From assembly GCA_963971285.1 (NCBI GenBank), contig OZ020244.1, positions 13,516,001 through 13,580,000 on the forward strand: 64,000 nucleotides of DNA, read 5' to 3'. This document shows, in pieces, positions 49,591 through 61,900 of the stretch. Position 1 is the stretch's first letter. The number at the start of each line of letters is the position of its first letter. The notes below the pieces were generated by a model. That model was not told the origin of the DNA and searched no databases. It was given only the letters and a program-made list of their open reading frames with translations. The position numbers and the translations under genes are program-made. The stretch comes from Astropecten irregularis. Its lineage: Eukaryota; Echinodermata; Asteroidea; Paxillosida; Astropectinidae.

Positions 49591-50493
49591 GCAGGCGCGT
49601 GGGTGTTCTGGCTTTGGATCACCCCAACCCCCCACCCCCTTTGCATGCTCGGTAAAAAAGTAAAAAAGAAACTTCCAAATCACACGAAAGAGAGAACAAA
49701 TTGATGAAAGGAATAAACATCACCAAGTGTGAAACGGGGAAATTTTTGGATTTGCTTTGCAAAAAGAATCATTTTCGGTATAGCATTTGTCATTGTGTAA
49801 CAAGATTGCTAACGAGGCTTCATTAATTAAAATGTATTTACTTCGGCCAGCTTTCACAAGGTACCTCGTATAAGCTGACATAAAGACGAATATTATACAG
49901 GGTGTCCTGCAAACATACATGTCCTGTGCTTGGTATGCATTAATGTGGACAGACCCATATCCAAAATGCCTGAACAATAAGAAAATAGTGGGCGATGATT
50001 TGAACCCTGGCAACACTGGTGTCGATTTCTTTTCATGATCGGGGGAATGATTGGTGATTTGGTGTCCTATGCGAGGGAGCATAAAAACAGAGTCAAAAAG
50101 TCACCTCAAATATTGGGGGGATATATCCCCCCCGGGATCGACACCCATGCCTGGCAATCCTCCCGCTCTCGGGAAAGGCATTGTGTTCATAGGTACAAGT
50201 TAAAATCTGCTAAAGTTCATTCTATTATAGGACCTATTATATAGGACGTGCCGCAGGCCTGTTATAGTGCGTCCTGACTGGCCATTGTATTGAGTATCTA
50301 GAGGATTAATCCCGGCGCGTTCCCCGAGTTCAAATCCGGTGGTGGTGATCCAAAAGATTTCTGATTTTTGAAGCTTCCACAATTTATCTGTTCATTGATA
50401 GGAAGGTTATCCGAAGTGAAGGCAGTTTTTCCGAGACGTTTTCGTACATTACCATCTCCTCACTTCTTACTTTTTCATTCACATACATCCAAG
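49591..50493. other. Non-coding sequence before the DDE gene
   Basis: ATCGACACC-type text occurs in both orientations (about 50018 and 50137), hinting at a decayed inverted-repeat element. No promoter motif was identified with confidence. Confidence 0.4.
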
Positions 50494-53400
50494 ATGCCTC
50501 TTGAGGAACATGACTGCAATGTAGGGTACATTAACTGGGTGTTAGAGAGTCCGAAAAGACGGAAAACGACAGCAAAACGCAGTCACAAGGAAAACAATCG
50601 AAAGCGAGGGCGACCCTCTGTTGCAGAGATGTACCCAACAGTAGTTGGTACGGCCAGAAACTTCGTGGAGAGCAACGGCTTTCGGGCGCATGCAAGGCGT
50701 CAGGAGGAGACGGGAACTTGTGGTTCCACCATACCACAAATCAGGGAACGCCTCTTCCACAACGTGCCGAATTTGAAAGAAGAAAAGCCCAATCTAGGTA
50801 ATGATATCTTGCGTAAAGTTTGTTATAAAAAATATATATAGAAAACTTTCACTATTGTCAATATTGTAGCACGTGCAAAATTAAATGTAATTTCATATAC
50901 TTTGATTTTGTCAAAGAAATGCAGATTCATGGGCAAAAATATCAAGAAAGATACAAACTGTCAATTGTGAAATACCAAAGTGTTATAATAGGCCTGTACT
51001 TTGTATCGTCCAAGGGCCGCAAATGGCAAGATTGTGCTAAGCGGACTGGCTGCATAGCGATTTCGTTTTGAGGGCGAGATTTAACATAAAAATTAAAAAA
51101 TTAACCGACGCAAATTTTCTCTAATTCCTACATGTATTTTTCTACTACATTGTAATTGCATAAGATATATCCAGTGAATCTTTTTTCGATGTGCATGTAC
51201 AATGTATTTTTGGGATATTAATGCCGAGCAAAATCCATTTTATGACCGCACATTATGTCTGTCGGTATCGCAAACCTCGCGCACGTACAAAATGCATTTA
51301 ATAATAATAATAACTGGTATTTATAAAGCGCCTTTACAGGAGATCAAAGCGCTGTACAGAAAGTATAGACAAACAACAAGACAAGGACAGGGGTTATGGG
51401 AACAAATATGATTTAAGCCGTTTCCTAAAAACAGTGACAGAGGGAGAATTCCTGATGTTGATAGGGACAGAGTTCCACAGTTTGGGACCAGCTATAGAAA
51501 ATGATCTATCTCCGAAAGATTTTGACCGAGTAGGAATAGACAGAAGAAGTTTGTCATCAGAAGATCGGAGTCCCGATCTGCCTGGTTGATACAAAGTGAG
51601 TAATTGAGACAAGTAGGGAGGAGAAATACCATGTAAGCATTTGTAGACCATGAGAAGAAGTTTGAAAGATAGTCGTTGTTTGATAGGTAGCCAATGAAGT
51701 TTAGAAATTAAGGATGAGGCATCAACGGAGCAGTGAACAGAGAAAATGAGTCTGGCTGCACGGTTTTGAAGCTTTTGTAGCCTGTGTATTTCACCTTGGG
51801 TGATTCCAAATAGCAGAGAGTTGCAATAGTCCAGTCTAGATGTTATGAAGGAACGGACAACGTGATGACAGGTGTCATGATCAATGTATTTACGAATACG
51901 CCAAAGGTTACGTAGATGGAAATTAACAGACTTACAGATGGAAGAAACATGATTGGTCATAGTGAACGAAGAATCGAAAATGACTCCAAGGTTACGCACC
52001 GTGCGGACAGCTGAAATTTGTGTCGGGCCAATATTTAAAGTGAGAGGGTCTCCAAGTTGTGTTAGGACACGTGGAGAAGCTGCTACAAAGAACTCGGTTT
52101 TGTTATTGTTTAGCTTCAGCATATTGCAGGTCATCCATTGTTGTATGTGTGAAATGCATTTAGAGAGGTTTTGAAGAGCAGTGACTGACTCACCAGGAAT
52201 GGAAGGGTTGAAGGAAGTATAAAGTTGTATGTCATCTGCATATATGTGAAACGATAGATTGTACTGTTCAATGATATGAGCGACGGGTTTGATATAGAAT
52301 GTGAAGAGTGCAGGCCCAAGCACCGATCCTTGGGGAACTCCAAATTCAACCTGGGTTTCATCAGACAGGATTCCTTCGATGCGGACGCGGTTCTTACGAT
52401 CATAGAAATAACTTGTGAACCAGGACAGGGCTGCGTCACGGACACCGTAAAGCTGACTCAACCTGTTGAGGAGTATTGTTTGGTCCAATGTGTCAAAGGC
52501 GGCTGACAAGTCAAGCATGACGAGTAGTACCGCCTTCTTACAATCAATAGCCCGAAGAATGTCATTCTGCACAAGGAGCAGTGCTGTCTCTGTACTATGA
52601 TTGCGTTTGTAAGCAGATTGGAATGGACTATCTAGATTGTTGGAAGTAACGTGGCGAGTAAGACGTTTGTAAACAATTTTCTCCAGTAGTTTTGACAGAA
52701 ATGAGGTATTAGAAATAGGACGATAGTTCTTTAAATCATTGTGATCAAGTGTTGGTTTTTTAAGGATGGGTGTGACTATGGCTTGTCGGAAACAGTTAGG
52801 GAAATTACCAGATGAAAGGGAGGAATTGATGATATGAACAAGAGATGGAGCAATGCAATTGACATTAGCTTTTAGCAACCATGTTGGCAAGGCGTCCAGG
52901 GCACAGGATTTGTTTGGGGAAACTTTAATGATTTCAGTAACTTCCTGGATATCTGTGGGAGGGAATACTGAAAGCAGATTAAAAGTGCCGGTTATTTCTG
53001 GGGCAAGAGGAACTTGAGGGGATGGGGGCGGGGCTATGCTATTTTGAATATCACCCCTTATGTCAGCAACCTTTGCAACAAAGTGTTTGGCAAAATTGTT
53101 AGCAGTAACTAAATTATCACCGGAAGGAAAGTTGCCACATGGAGTATTTAACAGTGTATGAACAGTTTTATACATATCTTTAACATTGCAATGTGAAAGT
53201 TTATTACAGAAAAATACCCTTTTAGCATTAATAATCAAAGTCTTAACAAGAGTTAACTGTGTGTTGTAGGCAGTTTGATCATCCGGGAGCTTGCTCTTCC
53301 GCCATCGACGCTCCAGTCTTCTTTTGACACGCCTGGCATTGTGGACCGCATCGTTGTACCAAGGTGATCTATGTCGACACACACGGGTGCGAGTACGAAC

Positions 53401-56400
53401 GGGAGCGAAGTCATCTAGAATCTTTGTAACAGCATCACCGAAGAACTGGGCCTGGTCGTTGACATCTTGGAGGAGGAAAAGGGGCTTGAGCTTATCACTG
53501 AAAGCTGTGGAAAGAGCTTCAGTGTCCACATGTTGGAAGTTCCGGGTTTTTGAGACTGACTTGGGAGGGCGAGGCTTAGACCGGTTGAGTGTAAAGTGGA
53601 CAGCAAAGTGATCGGACAAACTGATATCACGCACGCTGCAGTTTAACACCAGGTCGTCCTCGGGTCGAGCCAGTACAAGATCAAGGATGTGGCCAAGTCT
53701 GTGGGTGGGAGATAACACAAATTGGTGAAGACCAACACTGGATATTGACGAGATGAATTTATCTGTTTCTGGCTTGTCCAGGTTATCAAAATGGACATTG
53801 AAGTCACCAGTCACGACCAGTTTACCTGTCATAGTAGTTGATATTTCGGAGATGAAGGAGTCGAATTCCATCAGGAAGGTAGTTGTTTTCAGATTATTGG
53901 CTCTAGATGGTGGCGGTCTGTAGATCAGTGCAAAAACGATTGATTTTCTGTGATCAGTGACCAGGGCATACTCAAATGAGGAAATGTTGGGATTGGCGAA
54001 GCTGGTGCAAGACTGAAGATCCAGATGAGATTTGAAAATCACTCAAATCCCACCATGACCATCTCCACTTGGACGAGGAAAGTTCAGGAAAGTATATCCG
54101 CTGGGGGTACACTCCCCAGTGACGACATGATCATCATAGTGAAGCCAGGTTTCGGTTAAAAACATAACATCAATGTCAAGATCCGTGATATACTCAAGGA
54201 GCAGCGTGGATTTATTCCTGACGGAGCGGGCATTCCAGACGCATATGGAGAGATTTATATCCCTTGGATCAGAGACACGGTCAATAACATGGAGGTTATC
54301 AATGTTGCAGCGTGTTCTTGTTGTATGTCTTGTGGACCGGCGTGGGGGTCGGTGTCGAACCAGAGCTGGAATGGGGGAACCCTCATGCTCTCGAGGGGAG
54401 TACGTGTACTGTAGTGGGAAACGTGAACGTATATATTGATCAGATCTGGTACCTCGGTGGGTTCGGGGAACATCAGCCAGAATATCAAATGATTTAAGTT
54501 TGGACCAAAGGTCACTGGAGACGGTAGATCGATGCTGGTTCATTAGTTTTATCTGTAGCAACTGATCTCTTGAGTACTTCACAACCGGTACAGGTGAGTC
54601 TGTGTTGTTAAGCAGACCCCGTGGAATATCATGCGGTGGGCCTGGGTTCGGGTTTATGTCACCACTAAGCATGAGAAGTTGAAATGTAGCAGATGAGTTG
54701 TGATAATATAACAACCTGGATCCGAAATATCGGGATCTTCTAACTTTGACTGCAGGCAGGTTGCTATGCCCAGTGTCAGGGGTCGAAGGAGACGCCATCA
54801 CGATTGTGCAGATCAGCACAACCGTTGCCATGAACGACACCATTGTTGACTTATTGTTCACGGAAATTCCAGTTACGTAATTCAACAGTGAAGTGGGGGC
54901 ATGCAAGTGTCAGTTGGATCTCAGAACACCGAGTGCAGTCAGAAAATTGTACGTGAAATCTCACCAAACTGGAACAGAGAATTCTCGTGAAACGTTTCCC
55001 TCAGGAATCACTGTTAATGTACAGATCAGATGATGTCAAGATCAGGTAGCTTAGCTATCAATACGATGAGAAAAGTACAGAAATATGCAGACAGGTACAA
55101 TGCGGCAACCCAACGGCGCACAGCACAACAACCCAACAAAAATATTAAACGAAATGCTTCCTTTTCAACTTTTTTTAGGCTGTAGGACAATAGCGAGCTG
55201 GATGGAGCCCCCTAACAAGTCGTTCCGCAGTTCGCAGAGGTATCAAGGATTGATATCTGCCCGCATACCCGGTAAGGAGAACTCAATTCGCCGGGACAAC
55301 ATTAACAGCCACTTTTATTCCGCACGAGTCAGATACGCCATGGAGTTAGCGTCCAAATACAACAAGTCGGCCATGGTGTACTCCGTGGACAATAAAAACA
55401 AGATATTGCTCGGCGACCACGTAGCGGCTGTAGATCGGCGCATAAAGATCAACAGATTCTATCCAACCACCGACCGCCCCAACCTTCCGGACCACGATTT
55501 CCCCACACCGGGCTATTACATCGTACCGTGTGGCTACCTTCAGATGTTACCCCGGGAGTCCCCATCAGTCACCAAAGATGAACTTGGCCGAGAGCAATAT
55601 GAGTAAGTATTCATTATAACATGGCGAATATTGGCTTCACTCTAACGCGAACTAAATAAGACCATGGAGGTAGGAAAAAGCCACCTCCATGATAAGACAG
55701 CTAACCTTTGAGAAATATCCTGCTAGGACCATTGCGCCAATCTTTTTTTTTTATGTTTGTGGATGTTTTCGGACAGACTCTGTAATCATTTCTGTATTTT
55801 GCACCCGAAGGCAACTTCAGCATTGGTGTATTAAAAGGTACGGTGCAGTGGGCCACGGTAGCCCCCGTTAAATCATGAAGGCCTGTTTTATGTTGTGTGT
55901 TCATGACGTATTGGGTGCACAGTGTCACATAAACAATGCTCTGCTGGCCCAGCAGGGCTGGGATTGCCGCTCAATTTTTCTTTGTTTATTTAGGGTTCAC
56001 TTTTGAATTTCAATTGAGTTTTAAACATCTCTCTCTTTCTCTCCCCGCCCCCCCCCCCCCCCAACCTTCTCTCTTCTCCTATCCAGAATTCCAGCAAGGG
56101 CCGAAGCCACAATAGTCAATAGAAGTCCGCACAACCCTTGCCACATATCCACCCACATGAATGACCTTATAAACCATGTGGGGGTGGAAGACGGAGTGGC
56201 TCAAGGGCGTTCACTCCTTGTACTGCTTGCAGATGGCGGCCCGGATTTCAACGTTAACCATGCGGTTAATTTGTTGTACTACGGCCGCCTCTACAAGCAG
56301 TGCAAGCTGGACGCCCTTATTGCCACAAGCTACTGCCCCGGCCACTCTGCCCTGAACCCCGTTGAGCGACTGTGGGCCCCCTGCACACAGTTGCTCACCT

Positions 56401-57020
56401 CAACCTCCTTCTCAGCTGCACTCCCAGGGGAAAGACCGCCGAAGCAGCAAACGGGCCTCACCGAAGAAGTTCGCATGGGAAAGGAGAGGCTTGTTTTCGA
56501 CGGAGCTATGGCCAGCATAAAGAGATGCTGGGCAGACCTGAAATACGCTAAGCTGCCGGTCAAGACGGCCAACACGCCCAGTGGCTCCCCGGATGCCCCG
56601 TTTAACGACTTTGAACGGGTACACGCTGCAGTATCATCATCAGCTGTTAGGTTGCGGGAGGACCAGGCAGTGTATGACGAATATTTATTCGCCATACGAC
56701 ACATGGATCGGCGCATTGGTATGGTTATTTTTACCAAATGCACCGATCCAGCGTGTCAACACTGCCAGTCCAACCCACCTATAGCTGATGAGATGCTGCA
56801 GTGTGTACGGGACTTCCCCACACCTAAGCCTTCCTGTGATCATCCTGGTCATTTTCTTACATTCATGGAAGCTTTGCACCTTCCGAGGGACTTGCCTTGT
56901 GAACACATGCCGGTTTACAAGGACAAGGATCTCGGAAGGTGTCAAGCCGGGTGTAAGTACGTCTTCACCAGTAAGAAAGACAAGGATGATCACAGGAAGA
57001 AGGTGCACAGCCGGCACTGA
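50494..57020 (+). CDS. DDE transposase-like gene with C-terminal zinc finger, three exons, frame intact
   Basis: Exons are 50494-50797, 55179-55602 and 56087-57020 (stop TGA), joined at GT/AG sites (GGTAAT; TTTTTTAG; GTAAGT; ATCCAG) with matching phases, giving 553 residues without a break. N-terminus: a basic region (about residues 21-43, KRRKTTAKRS, KRGRPS), perhaps a DNA-binding hook. Candidate catalytic acids: Asp172 (VYSVDNKNK), Asp292 or Asp296 (LLADGGPDFN) and Glu336 (HSALNPVERLW). The last motif resembles the third acidic motif of IS630/Tc1/mariner transposases. C-terminus: Cys-rich clusters and a finger C-x3-C-x12-H-x4-H (RCQAGCKYVF... to the end). A LINE occupies intron 1. No terminal inverted repeats were found around it. 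A domesticated transposase or a live element are both possible. Confidence 0.75.
50798..51298 (+). other. Intron 1 of the DDE gene, left of the LINE
   Basis: AT-rich, no other feature. Confidence 0.6.
51300..54960 (-). mobile_element. CR1/L2-type LINE with a 2A-like motif, inside intron 1 of the DDE gene
   Basis: The 3' tail is ATAATAATAATAA at 51300, preceded on the minus strand by GGCGCTTTATAAATACCAG, like the other LINE. The 5' end is near 54960 but not sharply defined. It sits antisense to the host gene. Confidence 0.8.
51394..54843 (-). pseudogene. LINE polyprotein: signal peptide, 2A-like, endonuclease, RT; one in-frame stop
   Basis: The first ATG of the frame is at 54843 (MVSFMATVVLICTIVMAS), a signal-peptide-like hydrophobic start; the upstream extension to 54906 begins with TTG. 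At about residues 59-69 the frame reads LSGDINPNPGP, a 2A-like ribosome-skipping motif in which the usual Glu is Asn. The endonuclease follows (CVWNARSVRNKS, FLTETWLHYDD) and is cut by TGA at 54043-54045. The same frame then continues with YRPPPSRANN, VTGDFNVHFDN, LSDHFAVHF and the RT (NYRPISNTSFLSKLLEKIV, LDLSAAFDTLDQ, GVPQGSVLGPALF, IYADDIQLY) to 51394. Only one lesion was seen, so the copy is fairly young. Confidence 0.9.
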
Positions 57021-58436
57021 ATGGAGGAGCATTGTACTGTTGTGAATTCATGCATTCTTCGCTACATTTATAAAGGGGAAGAGTATTAAATGGTTTCAAC
57101 TTAAAACATAATCAGATTTCTTTCATAATAAAAACCCCGCAGCTGATTTTGAGTTCAAGAGATCTTAATCCAACAAAGTTGAATTCGTGGGTACAACATA
57201 AGCAAGAAATTACCCACAGCGAAAATCGTCTAAAAAAACTCAGAAAATAGCGTATTTTTTTAATTTTCAGTTTCATATCTGAACTTCTGCTTAACATATA
57301 CATAAATTTAGTCCGTTCGTCCAAATCTATTATTCCCCCAAGTGTTACAAACTTCTTTTTAGTAGACCGTCGCACCATGGGAGTGAAAGTTGGTATTAAA
57401 GTACTGTGTGAAACTTGTCGGTTTTAGGCATGTCCTGAGAGGGCAATGACGTTCATCACATTTAATAAATGGTTTTCAAAAGGTGTATATCTTTCTCTTT
57501 AAATAACGCTTTCTTCGGTTTGGCCGTAGTTGTCCTTAAACAGCTCTATTGGAGATAAAAAGCCCATGTATGTATAGGCCTATATACTGAATTGTACATA
57601 TACGTGTTTATTGTATTAAATATTGTATAAATATAAGTCAATTTCAATTAAACCAATATGGGTGAAAATAAAGCGATGATAATATTATTCATCATTCTGA
57701 AATACTGTTTTTGTTGGTTTCAGTTCTAGTTGTGGTCTCGGACGACAAAGATTACATAAAAGAAATATTATACAGTGAGATAAGTTTTCGCGTACAAGTA
57801 CATTTGTACATGCTGTAATTATTATCACAATGATTTATACTAATTATAGTCTATGAATGTTACCGATTTTATTAAGAATAGCATGGTCAAAGTTTTAGGG
57901 ATGATATCTTTTTCGTTACTGATCTATGATGGGGGCTAGGTTCCAACAAGCAAGATGGCGTCAATGCATCCCAATTCGAATCGGGCAATCACATTTACGT
58001 TATGGTCGAGGTTTAAGAAGCAGAAATCGAGTCAAACACATTACACGAAAGGGGATACATGTACATGTACGTTATGTTTATAATTATAGTATAATCTGAC
58101 AAACCGTCGGAACGTAGCCGCCGACATGGCACGTATGAGATAGCCAAACCAAGCAAGTTCCATAATATGATACGTTTGCCTGGCTGTTGATTGCGTACAT
58201 GCATAGATATCGGAGAGTGTACATGTACGTACATCAGTGGTTTGTATTCGTACAAATAACATCGAAAGGGGACTTTTCTGTACGTGGAAATTCAGCGTCC
58301 ACTGCGTTTTTGAAAAGGTAAGAATCTCATGCGTGAAATTACTGAATTATTATGTCCAAACGAGTTCCCTAAATGTTTTGTTAGAATTGGCCAGGTACGG
58401 CCGATCGCAGCTCACTGTCCATTATAAACCATGGAG
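57021..58436. other. Non-coding spacer between the DDE gene and the recombinase gene
   Basis: 3' flank of the DDE gene (AAATAAAGCG near 57667 is a possible polyadenylation context) and TACATG repeats near 58058. No exon could be assigned. A GGTAAG at 58318 could be a donor of an unrecognised 5' exon. Confidence 0.4.
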
Positions 58437-58698
58437 CTGCCGATTGTCATCCCATCGAAGTAGCCTACATTTTCTTTTCCAAAGAATAAAAATGTCTTTT
58501 GTCCTAGGCTATGTAAGTCTGTCGGCGCGCCGCGGCTGGCCGGGAGCACTTGCCTATGCAAAGGACCTGCCGATTGTCATCCCATCGAAGTAGCCTACAT
58601 TTTCTTTTCCGAAGAATAAAAATGTCTTTTGTCCTAGGCTATGTAAGTCTGTAGGCGCGCCGCGGCTGGCCGGGAGCACTTGCCTATGCAATGGACCG
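58437..58698. repeat. 130-bp tandem duplication followed by a GC-rich block
   Basis: CTGCCGATTGTCATCCCATC starts at 58437 and 58567, and each unit holds GGCGCGCCGCGGCTGGCCGG. From about 58745 to 58823 the sequence is almost pure G/C with CCGCGG and GGCGCGCC-type palindromes, in sharp contrast to its surroundings. Confidence 0.9.
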
Positions 58699-58926
58699 TG
58701 GAGGGATTAATGCAAATTTCACCTTTTGTTATGCAGGAATCTAATCCGCGCGGCGCACGGCGGGATCGGCGTACCGCGGCCCGCCGACCCGCGGCGCAGT
58801 GCGGCGGGCCGCGGCGCGCCGAGTAAAATCTTTTTCGTGTCTCCCCTTACCGTATTGCTTGCTGGGGATGTGACTTCACATTTTCCATATTGACACTATG
58901 CTTCAAACATTTCTTATTCTTATTAG

Positions 58927-61900
58927 GTGAATCTCAGGATGAGGTCTCTGGTCATCCTTCACATTGCCATATTGGCCAGACATGCCAGATGTCGATGATC
59001 GTTAACACAACTCACACAACTCAAGAACCTCAAAAAAGCAGTGAGTTTTGAGATCAGTATATATACAGTATGGTAATTCTTTAAAAACATTCAAATTAGA
59101 ATGACATGTACGTAAAGCTGTTAACCATTCAGTGGTACAATGCTTCAAAGTGTGGTGATCTACAGAAGATTGAGCTACAAAATTTGTTGGAGATTGATGT
59201 ATATTCAAACTGGAGCTGAGTCAAATTTTTGGTGTCATTTTGCATATCCAGTGACAAACAAATCAGTGTGATATATTTTACATGTATAAACCTTTTTTAA
59301 TTTCTGAGATAGTAATTTGTAATTGTTAATGCGCAGTTTAATTTAATTTTGCACCAGAAATCACAAAGATAAAGAGTAATAAAGGGTTTTGATTCTAGAT
59401 GCCTACAGGGTAGATGTAAAGAAAAGTGTGCTTTCTCATAAAGAAAGAATTACAGTAAAAATGCAGTGTAATAAAAAATATTTCTCCATCCTTAAATTAA
59501 TTGGTGCCATGACGCTTTTAACTGTTTCAAAACTATTCTTTGCAATGATACATTTCAACTGGATATACTTTAACAAGGTATGTTTTCAAATCCAAGGAAA
59601 TAATTTCAATACCACGATATAGCATTTATAACAAAACCATATGGGGCTTTATTGCCTGATTGATTTAAAGCACTTCATCAGAAAAAAAAAGTTTCACAAT
59701 GAACAAGCAATAATTCAAATGTAAAGGAACTGTACAGACAAATTCAGAACTAAAAGCGACATATGTCAAAGAGTCAGTGTTTTGTGATTTAAGATCATAA
59801 AGGTAATTAACAGTTGAAATGAAACCACTGGTTGATTTTTTTTTTATCTCTAATTTTTTTAGACAGGAAACCCAGCAGGCCATGTCCGTATTGTGGAACC
59901 TTTCAAAGCCAACTGAAACGACACATATTGCTTCGCCACAAGAGTCACGATGATGTGAAAGCCATAAAAAAGCTCCCAAAACAAGAACAAGATATGGCTT
60001 TCAGAAAGTTAAGACTAGAAGGGATCTTTACATACAACAAAGAGATTCTAAAAAAAGGTGGTGACAACCAACAGCTGCTACAGCAGAAAAAGACCAAAAC
60101 AAAAACCAGAACTGTAATGTGTGGCAACTGCCATGGATTTTATAGCCAACGATACTTTTGGATGCACAAGCAACTGTGCATTCAAGAGTCTCCAGTATGC
60201 CCTCAGCCAGTATCTACCTCTCTTCTTCAGACACTTCCCAGCATGGTGAGTGAATCTTTCAAAGAAGACATACTCCAGTCCTTGAGAGATGATGAAATTG
60301 GGATTATGTGCAAAAGTGACCCTGCTATCTGCATTGTAGGTCAGCGTCTGTATGACAAGCTACGAAGAAAACAGGACAAAGATGCAGAGGTAAAGAAATC
60401 AGTCAGATGCGACATGAGACGAATGGCTTCTTTGTATCTTGTGTTTAAGGAAAAAGCAGCAGAGCAAACACAATATAAGACAGCAGCAGACATGCTAGAC
60501 AGACGCAATTTCAACAGTCTGTGTGAAGCCATTGATGACTACACATCAGCTAGTGAAAATGACAAAAAACCTGGATCACCGAAGGAAATGAAAGCAGGCT
60601 TGAAATATACTGTATACTACCTGCTTAAAACAATGGCAAGAATCATAAAAGGAACATATCTCATCAGGGGAAAGGACAAAATGGCAGAGGAAGTAGAGAA
60701 ATTTGTTCAGATCCTGGAGATGAACCACAATTTTGTCTTTGGGGATGCCACATATCAACTGAACAAGAATAGGCAGGTCAACCTGAGGAAGCCAGCACAA
60801 CTACCTCTTGAGTGTGACATCAAGCGTCTTCGGGATTTCACAATTGATGAGATGAGCAAAATGGTGTCAGATGAATACATCTTTTGGGATGACCACAATT
60901 TCGCAAAACTGCGAGATCTTGCAGCCTGCCGAATCACACTCTTCAACTTCCGAAGAGGAGGGGAACCTGCACGTTTACTTCTTACAGAGTGGGATGATGC
61001 TCTCAGAGACACATGGCTGAATCAACAGAACATTGACACACTGGATGAAAGGGAAAGGAAGATATTCCATGAAATGAAAATAACTTATCAAACTGGAAAA
61101 GGAAACGATCACTTAGTTCCCGTCCTGATTCCTCTTGATACTCAGGAGGCAATGAAAATCATTGCCAGCAAGCCTTCCAGAGAATCTGCAGGAGTGCATG
61201 CACAAAATGTGTACATGTTTCCCACCACAAACAACAGTCTCAACCATATCAGTGGTTGGCACACTGTACAAAAAGTGTGCTCAATGGTTGATGACCTTCA
61301 GGCACCTGCGCGAGTGACAGCCACACACATGCGTCACAGAGCAAGTACCATTTATGCGTCCATGGATGTCCCAGAGGCTGAGAGAATTCTCTTTTATAAG
61401 CACCTAGGACACTCAGCGTTGGTAAACTCTAATGTTTATCAAGCCCCCCCAGCTGAAGATGCTGTTAGAAAAATTGGTCAGAGACTGAAGCAAATGGATG
61501 GTGGTAAGTATGTAATCCTTAACATTACAACTTGTCTCCAAAGATCACCATTCAAATTACAAAACGATCAAACGGAAATATGAACGAACAAACGAAATAA
61601 TGAATACACTTAAAAATATTAACCCTAATTACCGGTATAATTTCAGCGAAAACGCTCGCTACATTTGACGTACGCTTGCGATCGTTTCGACTTCACCAGA
61701 CCGCATGGTCAGCCATACACGGATTTACACTTCGGAGGCCATCTTAGATTTTGATCGCGACTTCGAAACGAGGCACTATCACGCATGCGCACTTTTCGAA
61801 GTGTAAACCCGTGTATTTTGTACACACATAGTCTTGATCCAAGACGTTCGATCGCTGTTCGTAGTGCGCCCTCGCACGACTGATTCACACCATCACAATT

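Noticed and set aside
49052..49663. Long plus-strand frame in the 141-bp minisatellite
   Set aside because: The frame follows from a unit length divisible by three; the opposite strand is also open and neither looks like a protein.
50310..50350. tRNA-like B box (GAGTTCAAATCC)
   Set aside because: No A box or cloverleaf could be drawn; at most a decayed SINE.
59389..59622. Additional exon of the recombinase gene
   Set aside because: The possible splice sites do not keep the phase used by the other exons.
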